A stretch of 42,216 nt of DNA, taken from NCBI GenBank assembly GCA_014191195.1, contig BJGZ01000018.1:1-42216 (forward strand), given 5' to 3'. This document shows, in pieces, positions 8,114 through 17,216 of the stretch; position 1 is the first letter of the stretch; every line of letters begins with the position of its first letter. The notes under the pieces were generated by a model. That model was not told the origin of the DNA and ran no database searches. It saw only the letters and a program-made list of their open reading frames with translations. This DNA comes from Chlorobiota bacterium (GTDB lineage: Bacteria > Bacteroidota > Ignavibacteria > Kapaibacteriales > UBA961). The translations under genes were made by a program, and so were the position numbers.

Positions 8114-9238
8114 TTATTCTTGTGATTTTTTGCTTTGTAATAATAAAGAATAAGCTCCATTTATGACGATTGACTTTTTTTGTAGATCTTCTATATTGAG
8201 TATTTGAACATAGCCTTTATCTTTCATGCCAGTTTGTATTTCTTTTATAGTATATGAATCGTTTTGTTCTTTTAGAAAGATATATTGTTTTCCTTCAAAA
8301 CTAACGATTGCCTCTTCTGGCAAACACAAAACATTAGAATGATTTACCGAAATATCGGCATTCATATACATGCCTGGAATAAGCACTTGATCATATTGGT
8401 CGAAATGACAATGTACTTCTGCGGTTCCATCGGTTGATATGTCTTTACTGATCAATAATATTTCGCAAGGATATTTTTTATCCGGATTGCTATTTGTATA
8501 CACGATTAGATTTTGTCCAATAGAGAGTTTTACAATATCTTTTTCAAATACATGAAGATTTACATGTATATCTTTTGGATTTACTAATTCAAATAGAACA
8601 TCAGATGGATTGACATATTTGCCAATATTCACAAAAACTTTGCTAACAAAACCATTAAATGGTGCATATATTTTTACTCTTCTTGATAATGATTGTTCGG
8701 TTAAAGTTTTGGCATTAATATGTAATAATTCCAGTTTTTCGGCTAAAGATCTTAGTATTACTTTTAAAGATTGAAATTCTGCTTTTGCTTTTTCGAATAC
8801 TTTATCACTTCCTGCTTTACTTTCATTTAAATCTCTTTGTCTTACAAAATCTGCTTCTGCTTGTTCTAATCGTACTTTAGTGGTTAAATAATCTTCTTGT
8901 AGCTGAATATATTGTTGATCTTCTAATACTGCAATGACTTGTCCCTTTTTTACATGCATTCCAGGCAATAAATCCGAAGAAACAAGAAATCCACCCATAG
9001 GAATACTTACTGAAATCAAGTTTTGCGGTGGAACATCAATTTTACCATGTACCTTAATTATTTCTGATATATCCTTTTGAATTAAAGCACCAATGCTAAT
9101 AGTAGAATTCTTTTTTTGTGCATCGGTTAGTGTGATAGACTGAATATGTGTTTCTTGCTCTTTTTGTTGTGTGTCGGATGAAGTATGTCCGCATCCAATT
9201 AGCAATAAAAACATAAATAGAAATATAGAATAGTTCAT
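8114..9238 (-). CDS. czcB: RND efflux periplasmic adaptor lipoprotein (CzcB/CusB family)
   Basis: The membrane-fusion subunit linking the inner-membrane RND pump to the outer-membrane channel. It has 374 residues. The lipobox LLIGC puts the acylated Cys at residue 16. Then come a split barrel-sandwich (PPQNLISVSIPMGG, LLPGMHVKKGQVIAVLE; second half VKIYAPFNGFVSKVFVNIGKY), a coiled-coil hairpin at about residues 115-180 (QLQEDYLTTKVRLEQAEADFVRQRD and on), and a beta-barrel with PGMYMNADISV. No His-rich N-terminal metal-binding extension is seen. The start codon overlaps the end of the upstream TolC-like gene by 4 bases (ATGA), so the two are translationally coupled. Confidence 0.88.
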   Translation of the reverse strand: MNYSIFLFMFLLLIGCGHTSSDTQQKEQETHIQSITLTDAQKKNSTISIGALIQKDISEIIKVHGKIDVPPQNLISVSIPMGGFLVSSDLLPGMHVKKGQVIAVLEDQQYIQLQEDYLTTKVRLEQAEADFVRQRDLNESKAGSDKVFEKAKAEFQSLKVILRSLAEKLELLHINAKTLTEQSLSRRVKIYAPFNGFVSKVFVNIGKYVNPSDVLFELVNPKDIHVNLHVFEKDIVKLSIGQNLIVYTNSNPDKKYPCEILLISKDISTDGTAEVHCHFDQYDQVLIPGMYMNADISVNHSNVLCLPEEAIVSFEGKQYIFLKEQNDSYTIKEIQTGMKDKGYVQILNIEDLQKKSIVINGAYSLLLQSKKSQE

Positions 9239-10458
9239 TGTGCCAATATATATTGAATATGAGAAACTATGGAATGTAATTCATTCAACATATCTAGATA
9301 ATTATTTTGTATTGTAATTGCTTCATTTTGTAATGTTACCCATTGTAAAAAATCTATTTCACCGGTTGAATACTGTTTTTCCGCAGCATGAGATATTTCT
9401 AGAATCAAAGGCAATTGATGTTTTTGTATAAATTCTAGAGATATACTGTCGGTTTTATATGTAGCAAATGAAGATTGTACATCATTATATAGTTTTTCTT
9501 GTTCAGATAATAATTGATGTTCTGTTAATTTTATGTGGGCTTCAGATGCTTCAATAATCGATGATTGTGCGCCAAAAATATGCGGTATTCCTATTCCTAT
9601 AGAAAAAGCATTAAATCTTTGAGATGTTGAATAGGATATATTATCTGTGCCAATTCCTTGAATACTTTGATTAGAAAGGCCAATAGATAATTCAGGTAAA
9701 AACTTTGCTTTTTCTAAAGATAAACTTGTGTGTGCTTTTTGAATTTTCGACTGATATAGCTGCAATAAAGGGTGATTTTGCAATTCAGCTGTATCTTTAA
9801 ATATTGCAGGGAAATCATATAATGATTCTTGTTCTGGAGTATAAATAGCTTGTGTATGGAGTAATAATTGAAACCGAAGTACATTTAATTCAATGTCATT
9901 CTGGATTGCAAGTAATTGCAGGGTTATCTTTCCTCTTTCAGCTTCAGCAGAATTTTTTTCTATGATATTAGACTCACCTTTTTGGAATCTCAAGTTTGCT
10001 TTATGAGAAAACACACTATTAATACTATCTGAATACTGTAATAAGCGTTCTTTTTCTTTAAGAATAAGAATATGATAATACATTTCAGTAACAACTTTTT
10101 TAATCTGTTTTTTTGTTAGAGCTATTCCTATAATTGCTTCATCCCATTCATCTTTTAATAAGTTTTTTTGATGAGTATATACTGTAGGAAATTGTATTGT
10201 TTGTGAAATACTCAATTTAGTATCATTATAATCACTATTGATTTGTCCGGCTTCAAAAGTAAATCCTGCTTGAGGCAAAGTAAGCGACCCACCTTTCAAT
10301 CGCTGATAATAATCTTTAAGCAATTCTTGATTCTTTATTTCCATATTATGTGCCAAAGCCGAATCAATAGCACTTTTTAAAGATATATATTCAGTAGCAT
10401 GCAGATATAATGGCGCCATCAAGCACAATAATAGATTAAGAATGTATTGTTTCATCAT
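9235..10458 (-). CDS. czcC: TolC-family outer-membrane efflux channel (CzcC/CusC-like)
   Basis: The 407-residue outer-membrane factor of the tripartite metal pump. The signal peptide covers residues 1-21 (ending YLHA-T). The body has two long helical repeats typical of TolC/OEP (SLKSAIDSALAHNMEIKNQ at the N-terminus; HPLLQLYQSKIQKAHTSLSLEKAKFLPELSIGLS in the second half). The end, FLQWVTLQNEAITIQNNYLDMLNELH, is the common closing helix of metal-efflux CzcC proteins. It overlaps the pump gene by 4 bases upstream and the adaptor gene by 4 downstream. Confidence 0.88.
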   Translation of the reverse strand: MMKQYILNLLLCLMAPLYLHATEYISLKSAIDSALAHNMEIKNQELLKDYYQRLKGGSLTLPQAGFTFEAGQINSDYNDTKLSISQTIQFPTVYTHQKNLLKDEWDEAIIGIALTKKQIKKVVTEMYYHILILKEKERLLQYSDSINSVFSHKANLRFQKGESNIIEKNSAEAERGKITLQLLAIQNDIELNVLRFQLLLHTQAIYTPEQESLYDFPAIFKDTAELQNHPLLQLYQSKIQKAHTSLSLEKAKFLPELSIGLSNQSIQGIGTDNISYSTSQRFNAFSIGIGIPHIFGAQSSIIEASEAHIKLTEHQLLSEQEKLYNDVQSSFATYKTDSISLEFIQKHQLPLILEISHAAEKQYSTGEIDFLQWVTLQNEAITIQNNYLDMLNELHSIVSHIQYILAQ

Positions 10459-13400
10459 TTTATAATTCTCCTGATATAAGCCTGAAATACAGATAATTCA
10501 TTCTGAAGGATATTTTTCTGTTCGAATAAAATGTAGAGAATAGGTAATATGAATAGTGTAAGGAATGTTGCAATTAATAATCCACCGATAACAACAGTAG
10601 CTAATGGTCTTTGTACTTCAGCACCAGAACCATTACTTAATGCCATTGGAAGAAAACCCAAAGATGCAACTAGCGCTGTCATTAGTACAGGCCTTAATCG
10701 TACTTTAGTACCCATAATTACAATCCTATATAGATTTTTCATACCTGAAGATTTTAGACGATTAAACTCTGCAATCAGAACAATTCCATTAAGTACAGCA
10801 ACGCCAAACAATGCAATAAAACCTATGCCTGCACTAATACTAAAAGGTAATCCCCTTAATGCTAGAAATAGAATACCTCCAATAGCTGATAAAGGTATAG
10901 CAGAATAGATAAGAATGCTCAACTTTATAGAATTAAAAGCAATATATAATAAAAGTAAAATTAGAAACAGAGCTACCGGAACGGCAATAAAAAGTCTTTT
11001 CTTTGCTTCATTTAAATTTTCGAATGAACCACCATATGTGATATAGTAACCAGATGTAAAATATATGTTTTTGTTTACTTTTTCTTGAACATCTTGCACT
11101 ATACTTTGAACATCTCTTCCTCGGACATTGAATCCGACGATAATTCTGCGTTTAGTGTCTTCTCTTTGTATTTGATTTGGACCATCAATTTCTTTTACTG
11201 TAGCTAATTGATATAATGGTATTTGATTTCCATTTTGTAATGGTATTAATAATTGTTGAATATCTTCTACAGAATGTCTTTTTTCAGATTGAAGTCTTAT
11301 TACCAAGTCAAATCGTTTTTCGCCTTCATATACCAAACCTGCTGCTTTACCTGCAAATGCTGTATGTACTACTCTGTTAATTTCTTCAATAGAAATATTA
11401 TACTGGGCCAGAATTGGTCTATTATATTCTATAACTACTTGCGGCATTCCATTTACAGGCTCAATAAAGATATCTTGTGCACCTTGAATGGCACCAACAA
11501 TAGAACCAATTTTTGCTGCATAATATGCTAAAGTATCTAGATTTTCCCCAAATATTTTTAATACTATGTCTTGTCTTGCACCTGTCATTAATTCATTAAA
11601 ACGCATTTGCACTGGAAATTGAAAACTAGTTTGAATACCTGGAATTTCTTGCATTGCAGCATTCATTTTTTCTGCTAGTTCTGGAAATGTTGACGCAGAA
11701 GTCCATTGATCTTTATCTTTCAGAATGATCATTACATCTGCAGCTTCCAATGGCATTGGATCGCTTGGAATGTCCCCTGTCCCAATTTTAGTAACTACTT
11801 TTTCTACTTCAGGAAAACGATTTTTTAAGATATGGGCTGCTTTTTGCGTTATATCTATAGATGTTTGCAAGCTACTACCAGTTAATACTCTGGTTTCCAC
11901 GGCAAAATCACCTTCTTCTAATGCGGGTATAAATTCTCCACCTAATAAACCTAAAACCACTAAAGAGATAAAAAAGAGAACAATAACAGCAGACACAAGA
12001 ATTCTAGGAATTTTTAATGCTTTACTTAAATAGAATTGATAGAACCGCTCTAACTTAAATAGCAATCTTTCTGATAGATTTGGTTGATGAAGTATCTTTT
12101 TACTAATGATGATAGAACTCATCATTGGTATATATGTTAAAGAAAGAATAAAGGCTCCAACTAAAGCAAAAGCAACAGTTTGTGCCATTGGTTTAAACAT
12201 CTTGCCTTCTATTCCCTGTAAAGTAAATATTGGAAGATATACTATCAGAATAATGATTTGTCCAAAAACAGCACTATTCATCATTTTCCCTGCAGATAAT
12301 CCTACTTGATCATCCATTTCTTTCTGTGTGATGTGCTGAATGGCAGAGAACTTTTTATTATGGCTTAATTGATGCATAACTGCTTCTACTATAATTACTG
12401 CTCCATCGACAATTAATCCAAAATCTAATGCCCCCAAACTCATAAGATTACCGCTAACACCAAAGATATTCATCATGATAATGGCAAATAACATTGCCAA
12501 TGGAATAACAGATGCAACTAATAAACCAGCACGTATATTTCCTAAAAAAAGTACCAGAATAAAGATGACAATTAAAGCGCCTTCGATGAGGTTTTTAGTG
12601 ACAGTACCGATTGCATTATTTACCATTTTGGTTCTATCTAAAAATGGCTCAATAATTACGCCTTCGGGCAAAGTAGTTTGAATATGGGCAATTCTTTCTT
12701 TTATATTTTTAATTACTTCACTACTATTCCCTCCTTTTAACATCATTACAACGGCCCCTGAAACCTCTCCTTGATCATTATAACACATTGCTCCATAACG
12801 AATTGCATGTCCAATAGAAATATCTGCAATATCTCTGATTAAAATTGGTATTCCTTGATTTGTATGTTTAATTGGAATATTAGCAATATCTTCTATTGTT
12901 CCAATCAGGCCTTCGCTTCGAATAAAAAGTACAGTTGGCCCTTTTTCGATATAAGCACCTCCTGTATTTTGATTATTCTGTTCTAAGGCAGTAAAGACAT
13001 CATGTATAGTGAGATTTACAGCTTGCAATTTTTGTGGATTAATTGAAACTTCATATTGCTTTAATTTCCCCCCAAAACTACTTACATCTGCAACACCTTT
13101 TACGCCAAGGAGTTGTCTGCGAACAGACCAATCCTGAATAGTTCTTAATGCTATTGCATCATACTTATGCTCATATCCTGGTTTTGGCTTAACAACATAT
13201 TGATATATTTCTCCTAATCCTGTTGATATTGGTCCAAGTTCTGGAATTCCAATGGATGTAGGTATAATAGATTGAATGTTTTGCAAGCGTTCAGCTACTT
13301 GTTGTCTGGCCCAATACACATCTGTTTCATCATTAAATACTATGGTTACTAAAGAGAGTCCAAATCTAGAAAAGCTTCTGATCTCTGTCATACCACTAAT

Positions 13401-13625
13401 ATTACTAGTAGCTTGTTCTATGGGAAAAGTTATCAGACGTTCAATATCAGTTGCTCCTAAAGATGGCGCAACTGTTATAATTTGAACTTGATTATTTGTT
13501 ATATCGGGAACGGCATCGATTGGTAATTGTGTGGTTTGATATAAACCATATACAATTAATCCAATTGTGAATAAAGCGATAATAAGTTTATTCTTTATTG
13601 AAAACCCAATTATTGAATTGAGCAT
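10455..13625 (-). CDS. czcA: Heavy-metal RND efflux pump (CzcA/CusA family)
   Basis: A 1056-residue proton-driven inner-membrane pump with twelve membrane segments and two large periplasmic loops. Family marks: PIDAVPDITNNQVQI and FPIEQATSNISGM near the N-terminus, VVIEYNRPILAQYNI in the second loop, and near residue 403 (TM4) the proton-relay segment DFGLIVDGAVIIVE. This DFG-VDGAV form is the one described for divalent-cation (Co/Zn/Cd/Ni) HME pumps; copper/silver CusA pumps read differently there, so I favour divalent metals, without proof. AAGGA sits 7 bases before the ATG. First of three genes overlapping by 4 bases; the small exported protein gene lies 83 bases upstream. Confidence 0.92.
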   Translation of the reverse strand: MLNSIIGFSIKNKLIIALFTIGLIVYGLYQTTQLPIDAVPDITNNQVQIITVAPSLGATDIERLITFPIEQATSNISGMTEIRSFSRFGLSLVTIVFNDETDVYWARQQVAERLQNIQSIIPTSIGIPELGPISTGLGEIYQYVVKPKPGYEHKYDAIALRTIQDWSVRRQLLGVKGVADVSSFGGKLKQYEVSINPQKLQAVNLTIHDVFTALEQNNQNTGGAYIEKGPTVLFIRSEGLIGTIEDIANIPIKHTNQGIPILIRDIADISIGHAIRYGAMCYNDQGEVSGAVVMMLKGGNSSEVIKNIKERIAHIQTTLPEGVIIEPFLDRTKMVNNAIGTVTKNLIEGALIVIFILVLFLGNIRAGLLVASVIPLAMLFAIIMMNIFGVSGNLMSLGALDFGLIVDGAVIIVEAVMHQLSHNKKFSAIQHITQKEMDDQVGLSAGKMMNSAVFGQIIILIVYLPIFTLQGIEGKMFKPMAQTVAFALVGAFILSLTYIPMMSSIIISKKILHQPNLSERLLFKLERFYQFYLSKALKIPRILVSAVIVLFFISLVVLGLLGGEFIPALEEGDFAVETRVLTGSSLQTSIDITQKAAHILKNRFPEVEKVVTKIGTGDIPSDPMPLEAADVMIILKDKDQWTSASTFPELAEKMNAAMQEIPGIQTSFQFPVQMRFNELMTGARQDIVLKIFGENLDTLAYYAAKIGSIVGAIQGAQDIFIEPVNGMPQVVIEYNRPILAQYNISIEEINRVVHTAFAGKAAGLVYEGEKRFDLVIRLQSEKRHSVEDIQQLLIPLQNGNQIPLYQLATVKEIDGPNQIQREDTKRRIIVGFNVRGRDVQSIVQDVQEKVNKNIYFTSGYYITYGGSFENLNEAKKRLFIAVPVALFLILLLLYIAFNSIKLSILIYSAIPLSAIGGILFLALRGLPFSISAGIGFIALFGVAVLNGIVLIAEFNRLKSSGMKNLYRIVIMGTKVRLRPVLMTALVASLGFLPMALSNGSGAEVQRPLATVVIGGLLIATFLTLFILPILYILFEQKNILQNELSVFQAYIRRIIK

Positions 13626-13708
13626 ATTATATTCCTTCTGTAAAAACCAATATGAATACTATGTTATTGAACACATGAATGTTCTAATACAGTGTAATGA
13701 ACTATGAT

Positions 13709-14095
13709 TTAAACAGAAGATTTTGGAGGTTGCCAAATTGAAGGTAAATCTGCAGAATATGCAGTACTTTGTTTCATTCTTAATATTAATAAAGAATGTT
13801 CTTTGGTGGGTATAAATAGGGATTGATTGATATCTGAATGCGGGATTGAAAGCATTATGTGATAACAATTATCATGAGATTTAAAAGGTAATTTCATATC
13901 CTTTTCTATATCTGCATCATGATCATCATCGGTGGAATAATGCATATTAAAGAATGCTGAAAATGATAATTCATTATTTGTATTATGATGTTCGGTATAA
14001 TGAATGAACAACTGAGGTATCTTACATAATTGATACATCTCGGTAGAAAACACCATGAATATCATAAAAAGCACTATTGAAATTATTTTTTTCAT
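13709..14095 (-). CDS. Small exported protein heading the metal-efflux operon
   Basis: A 128-residue protein with a signal peptide or N-terminal membrane segment (MKKIISIVLFMIFMVFST). The mature part carries an acidic, His-containing run (DDDHDAD near residue 57), the segment KLPFKSHDNC, and a C-terminal IWQPPKS. Proteins with this pattern (H/D-rich stretch, PFKSHDNC, ending SIWQPPK) are, as I recall, commonly encoded directly upstream of czcCBA-type operons in Bacteroidota, but they have no assigned function. Its position suggests a periplasmic metal-binding or sensing role (inference). Confidence 0.75.
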   Translation of the reverse strand: MKKIISIVLFMIFMVFSTEMYQLCKIPQLFIHYTEHHNTNNELSFSAFFNMHYSTDDDHDADIEKDMKLPFKSHDNCYHIMLSIPHSDINQSLFIPTKEHSLLILRMKQSTAYSADLPSIWQPPKSSV

Positions 14096-14125
14096 CTGTG
14101 CAAATGTAATGATTTTCTGATTAGA

Positions 14126-14371
14126 TCATCTATCATTCATTCCAAATCCTAAGCCTAGGCAAGCCGCGCACATAGCTAATTGAATGACTGGTATTGACTT
14201 TTGTAACATTGTCCTTTGTGGTCATGGTATATCGTTAGAAATAGGATCAAAAGCTAAACCAATCCCAAAACTTGCTGCTGCTTGAAGATACTCTTTGGAT
14301 ATAACTAATTGATATAATCCAAGAATGAGAAAGCATACATTGAGTATTCGATTGATTAATAATGAATTCAT
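14126..14371 (-). pseudogene. Small two-helix membrane protein interrupted by in-frame TGA
   Basis: An 82-codon frame that starts at ATG (14369-14371), encodes 49 residues (hydrophobic helix VCFLILGLYQLV, then KEYLQAAASFGIGLAFDP), meets TGA at 14222-14224, then continues in the same frame for 31 residues (LQKSIPVIQLAMCAACLGLGFG, NDR) to a second TGA at 14126-14128. The two halves together resemble a family of ~80-residue Bacteroidota membrane proteins in which a Trp-containing loop joins two helices, so the TGA may be a mutated TGG. The gene begins just upstream of the efflux operon, on its strand. It is either a recently broken gene, a sequencing error, or a truncated product. Confidence 0.6.
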
Positions 14372-14487
14372 TGTACTCTTCAATTATGATATAAACTTTT
14401 CTTAACAAGTTTTCACGTATAATTTTATGTAATTTATAAGTGTATTCTAATCAGAAATTATTACACAGTTATCAATGTTCCCTTTTT

Positions 14488-15225
14488 ATGAAAATCCGCA
14501 CTTTATTTATATCAGATATTCACTTGGGAACTAGTAAATCTCAACCTGATAAATTATTAGAAGTATTAAAGAATTATGAATTTGACAGATTAATCATTGT
14601 TGGTGATTTTATTGATCTTACTGCGATGAAAAGAAAGATTTACTGGAATCAAGATCATTCTACGGTGATTCAAAAAATACTAAGGCTTTCTAGGAAAAAT
14701 GTGCAAGTAGATTATATATTGGGTAATCATGATTATTATTTAAGGAGTCTATTGCAAGATGGAACAATCAGCATAGGTAATATTAATGTATGTGATTGTC
14801 TATATTATGAAACATTATTGGGTGAGAATATATATATATGTCATGGCGATCAATTTGATGGATTTATTAGAATTCATCCATTTTTATATATTCTTGGTGA
14901 TATAGCTTATGAATTAAGTTATAAGATTAATACTGTGTATAATGCAATCAGAAATCTTCTTGGTTTTCAATATTGGTCACTTTCAAAATACTTGAAAACG
15001 AAAGTTAAAAATGCAGTTTCATTTATTAATGATTTTAAGTTTTTATCATTAAAAACAATAAGAGAAAAGCAATGTGATGCAATTATGATTGGACATATTC
15101 ATCATCCATCGATAGAGCACATAGAGGAGAAAAAGTATTATAATACAGGAGATTTTTGTGAAACGTGCTCTTTTTTATATGAAGATGAAAAAGGAATTAT
15201 TCATCTCATTATGATGGATCCTTAA
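14488..15225 (+). CDS. Calcineurin-like metallophosphoesterase (LpxH-like UDP-2,3-diacylglucosamine diphosphatase family)
   Basis: A 245-residue binuclear-metal phosphoesterase. All family motifs are present: D10-x-H12 (ISDIHLG), GD40 (IIVGDFIDL), GNH81D (YILGNHDYY), CHGDQFDG and GHIHHPS near the C-terminus, which coordinate two metal ions. Its closest recognised pattern is the UDP-2,3-diacylglucosamine hydrolase group of lipid A synthesis, but other lipid or nucleotide phosphoesterases are possible. I start at the ATG at 14488, directly before the first beta strand; an upstream in-frame GTG (14440) would add 16 residues with no family likeness. It is convergent with the next gene, 4 bases apart. 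Confidence 0.8.
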   Translation: MKIRTLFISDIHLGTSKSQPDKLLEVLKNYEFDRLIIVGDFIDLTAMKRKIYWNQDHSTVIQKILRLSRKNVQVDYILGNHDYYLRSLLQDGTISIGNINVCDCLYYETLLGENIYICHGDQFDGFIRIHPFLYILGDIAYELSYKINTVYNAIRNLLGFQYWSLSKYLKTKVKNAVSFINDFKFLSLKTIREKQCDAIMIGHIHHPSIEHIEEKKYYNTGDFCETCSFLYEDEKGIIHLIMMDP

Positions 15226-15229
15226 TATT

Positions 15230-16393
15230 TTATACGCTTTTTTGTAGCATTGTATACGACCTACCTTTCCATGTAGTTCCTTTTTTTCGCATGAACCAAA
15301 TCGCAGAATTTATTGATAATACTATGAATGAAGCTGCAGTTAATGGTTGTAAAAACATATGATACCAAGGATTACCAAAAAAACGAGCAATGCTTAATCG
15401 TAGTAATAGTATACAACCAATCTGAAATGTAATCACAGATATAAAAAACACATGTGAAGTTGATATATAATAGGGCAATAAGAAAAAAGGGAGAATATAT
15501 GTAAAGAATAAATGAGAGATAAACACCAATAGCATCCCTGTATCAAAACGAAGTGTGGCAAAAGAATTTTTAGAAAAACCTTCAAATACTTCTTTGCGAT
15601 TTTTATACATTCTGCAAGAAATAAGATTTCCAGCTGAAATCATTCCCAGTTTTCCATTATGTTGTTTAGTTATTATTCCTAAATCTATGTCTTCTGCAAT
15701 ACTATTAAATACGGCTTGATGTCCACCAATTGCATGATAAAAAGAAGTTTTAAATAATAGGGCTTGTCCATTTGCAGCCGTAAAAATCGAATGTTTTGTC
15801 TTATATAATAAGTCATTTGGCATATAAGACATATACAATAAGTGAATAAATGGAACAGTAACTTGTTCCCAAAAATGAACAACCGATTGTTTAGGAATAA
15901 TACTTAAAACATCATAGGATTGTTCAATAGCATGCTGAATTGTTGCATCTAAGCTTAGTGGATGATGCTTGGTATCTGCATCTGTAAATAATAAATAATC
16001 ACCTTTTGCCTTTTTTGCTAATTGAAAGCAGGCATAAGGTTTGCCAACCCAATTATTTGGTAAAACAGTACCCTTTATGATTGTAAGTTTATGAGGATAT
16101 ATACTTTGTAAGTCATGTAAAATCTGTCCAGTTGCATCTGTAGAATTATCATCTAATACTATGATTTCAATATGAGGATATTCTATTTGGCATAAAGACT
16201 CTATACATTCTTTTATACAACTTTCTTCATTTCTGGCTGGTACCAATATACTTATTAAAGGTTTTAGATAAGATGGAAGTGGAGATGTACTTAATACTTT
16301 GAATTTGAAGTGATTTCTAAATGTATTTAACAGTAAAGCAATAAGAGAAATTGTAATAATGATATGATAGATAATTTCTATACTTTGATACAT
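15230..16393 (-). CDS. Membrane-bound GT2 glycosyltransferase (CruC/CrtQ-like)
   Basis: A 387-residue family 2 glycosyltransferase. One N-terminal membrane helix (IIYHIIITISLIALLL) precedes the GT-A domain: SILVPARNEESCIKECIESL, EIIVLDDNSTDATG, NNWVGKPYACFQLAKKAKGDYLLFTDADT (the TDAD metal site) and a C-terminal IAEDIDLG catalytic region. Three or four hydrophobic segments follow. NWVGKPYA...DYLLFTDAD is typical of the group that includes chlorobactene glucosyltransferase CruC and diaponeurosporenoate glycosyltransferase CrtQ, so a carotenoid or hydrophobic acceptor is possible but not shown. No other carotenoid genes are near. The ATG at 16391-16393 is preferred to a TTG 12 codons upstream. 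Confidence 0.78.
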   Translation of the reverse strand: MYQSIEIIYHIIITISLIALLLNTFRNHFKFKVLSTSPLPSYLKPLISILVPARNEESCIKECIESLCQIEYPHIEIIVLDDNSTDATGQILHDLQSIYPHKLTIIKGTVLPNNWVGKPYACFQLAKKAKGDYLLFTDADTKHHPLSLDATIQHAIEQSYDVLSIIPKQSVVHFWEQVTVPFIHLLYMSYMPNDLLYKTKHSIFTAANGQALLFKTSFYHAIGGHQAVFNSIAEDIDLGIITKQHNGKLGMISAGNLISCRMYKNRKEVFEGFSKNSFATLRFDTGMLLVFISHLFFTYILPFFLLPYYISTSHVFFISVITFQIGCILLLRLSIARFFGNPWYHMFLQPLTAASFIVLSINSAIWFMRKKGTTWKGRSYTMLQKSV

Positions 16394-16555
16394 ATTCCAC
16401 TCATAAATAAGGATAAAAAACCCTTGCAAATAAAGGTATATGAAGTATTAATTCTACATTAACATCACATGATATGATTGTATTATGAATTCATAAACTG
16501 ATATGGTTTTAAAGTATAAATATTTTCATTTCTTCAAAGTATCATAACACTTAAC

Positions 16556-16563
16556 TATTTTTG
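16556..16563 (+). promoter_or_regulatory. Candidate -7 box (TATTTTTG) for the LEA14-like gene
   Basis: TAnnTTTG match 31 bases before the chosen ATG; no convincing -33 element. Confidence 0.3.
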
Positions 16564-16594
16564 TTTATTGACTATTATTTATCAGAAAAAAATT

Positions 16595-17215
16595 ATGAAA
16601 TACCGTTATGTATTGCTTATTAGTATCATTAGTATATCCCTTTTCTTTTTTCAGGGATGTTCTACTGTTCAGGGAATTATGTCTTTACAGCAATTAACAT
16701 ATTCAATAGAATCAATAGAATCTGTTTATTTAGGTGGCGTAAGTGTAGGTGGTAAAAAAGTAATAAATGATTTTTCTGTGAAAGAAACGTTGACATTAGC
16801 TTTAATGGTATCAACCAAAAAAATGCCATTACGTATGACGGTGAATATTGCTGTAAAGAATCCGAATAAAGGAATGGGTGATGCCAATGGATATAATGGA
16901 TCAGCAACATTAAAAAGTATGGATTGGCGCTTATTGATAGATGATATACCAACGATAAATGGAAATCTTTCAAAAGCATTTGAGATACCTGGTAATGGAC
17001 AAACTACAATAGTCCCAGTAGAAATGAGTATAGAGCTTTATGAATATTTAGAACAGAAAGGGTATGAAGGAATGGCTAATCTTGCACTTGCTATTTCTGG
17101 TTTAGGCGGTGGTGGAGCACGTTTAAAAATTGATGCATTACCAACAGTATCAACTTTTATTGGTGATATACAGTATCCAAATAGAATAACTATAATAGAT
17201 AAAGAATTTAGATAA
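16595..17215 (+). CDS. LEA14-like (WHy-domain) lipoprotein
   Basis: A 206-residue protein. Starting at the ATG at 16595, the N-terminus is a lipoprotein signal (MKYRYVLLISIISISLFFFQGC, Cys at residue 22). A TTG start 9 codons upstream would only add a poor extension. The body is beta-rich with LRMTVNIAVKNPNKG, the common core of the LEA14/WHy family, then a second strand set with MDWRLLIDD and TTIVPVEMSIELYEYL. Bacterial members are periplasmic lipoproteins of unclear, possibly stress-related function. It is convergent with the Sua5 gene, separated by a single base. Confidence 0.75.
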   Translation: MKYRYVLLISIISISLFFFQGCSTVQGIMSLQQLTYSIESIESVYLGGVSVGGKKVINDFSVKETLTLALMVSTKKMPLRMTVNIAVKNPNKGMGDANGYNGSATLKSMDWRLLIDDIPTINGNLSKAFEIPGNGQTTIVPVEMSIELYEYLEQKGYEGMANLALAISGLGGGGARLKIDALPTVSTFIGDIQYPNRITIIDKEFR

Positions 17216-17216
17216 A

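Noticed and set aside
10549-13485. Several plus-strand ORFs (up to 119 residues) opposite the RND pump gene
   Set aside because: Antisense shadows of a clearly coding gene; no signal peptides, motifs or start context.
13659-13868. Minus-strand ORF overlapping the small exported protein gene
   Set aside because: Different frame within the recognised 128-residue gene; no family pattern.
14222-14224. TGA read as an amino acid (selenocysteine or recoded code)
   Set aside because: Several genes, e.g. those ending at 9235, 10455 and 33959, use TGA as stop, and no obvious selenocysteine hairpin follows; a broken or misread gene is simpler.
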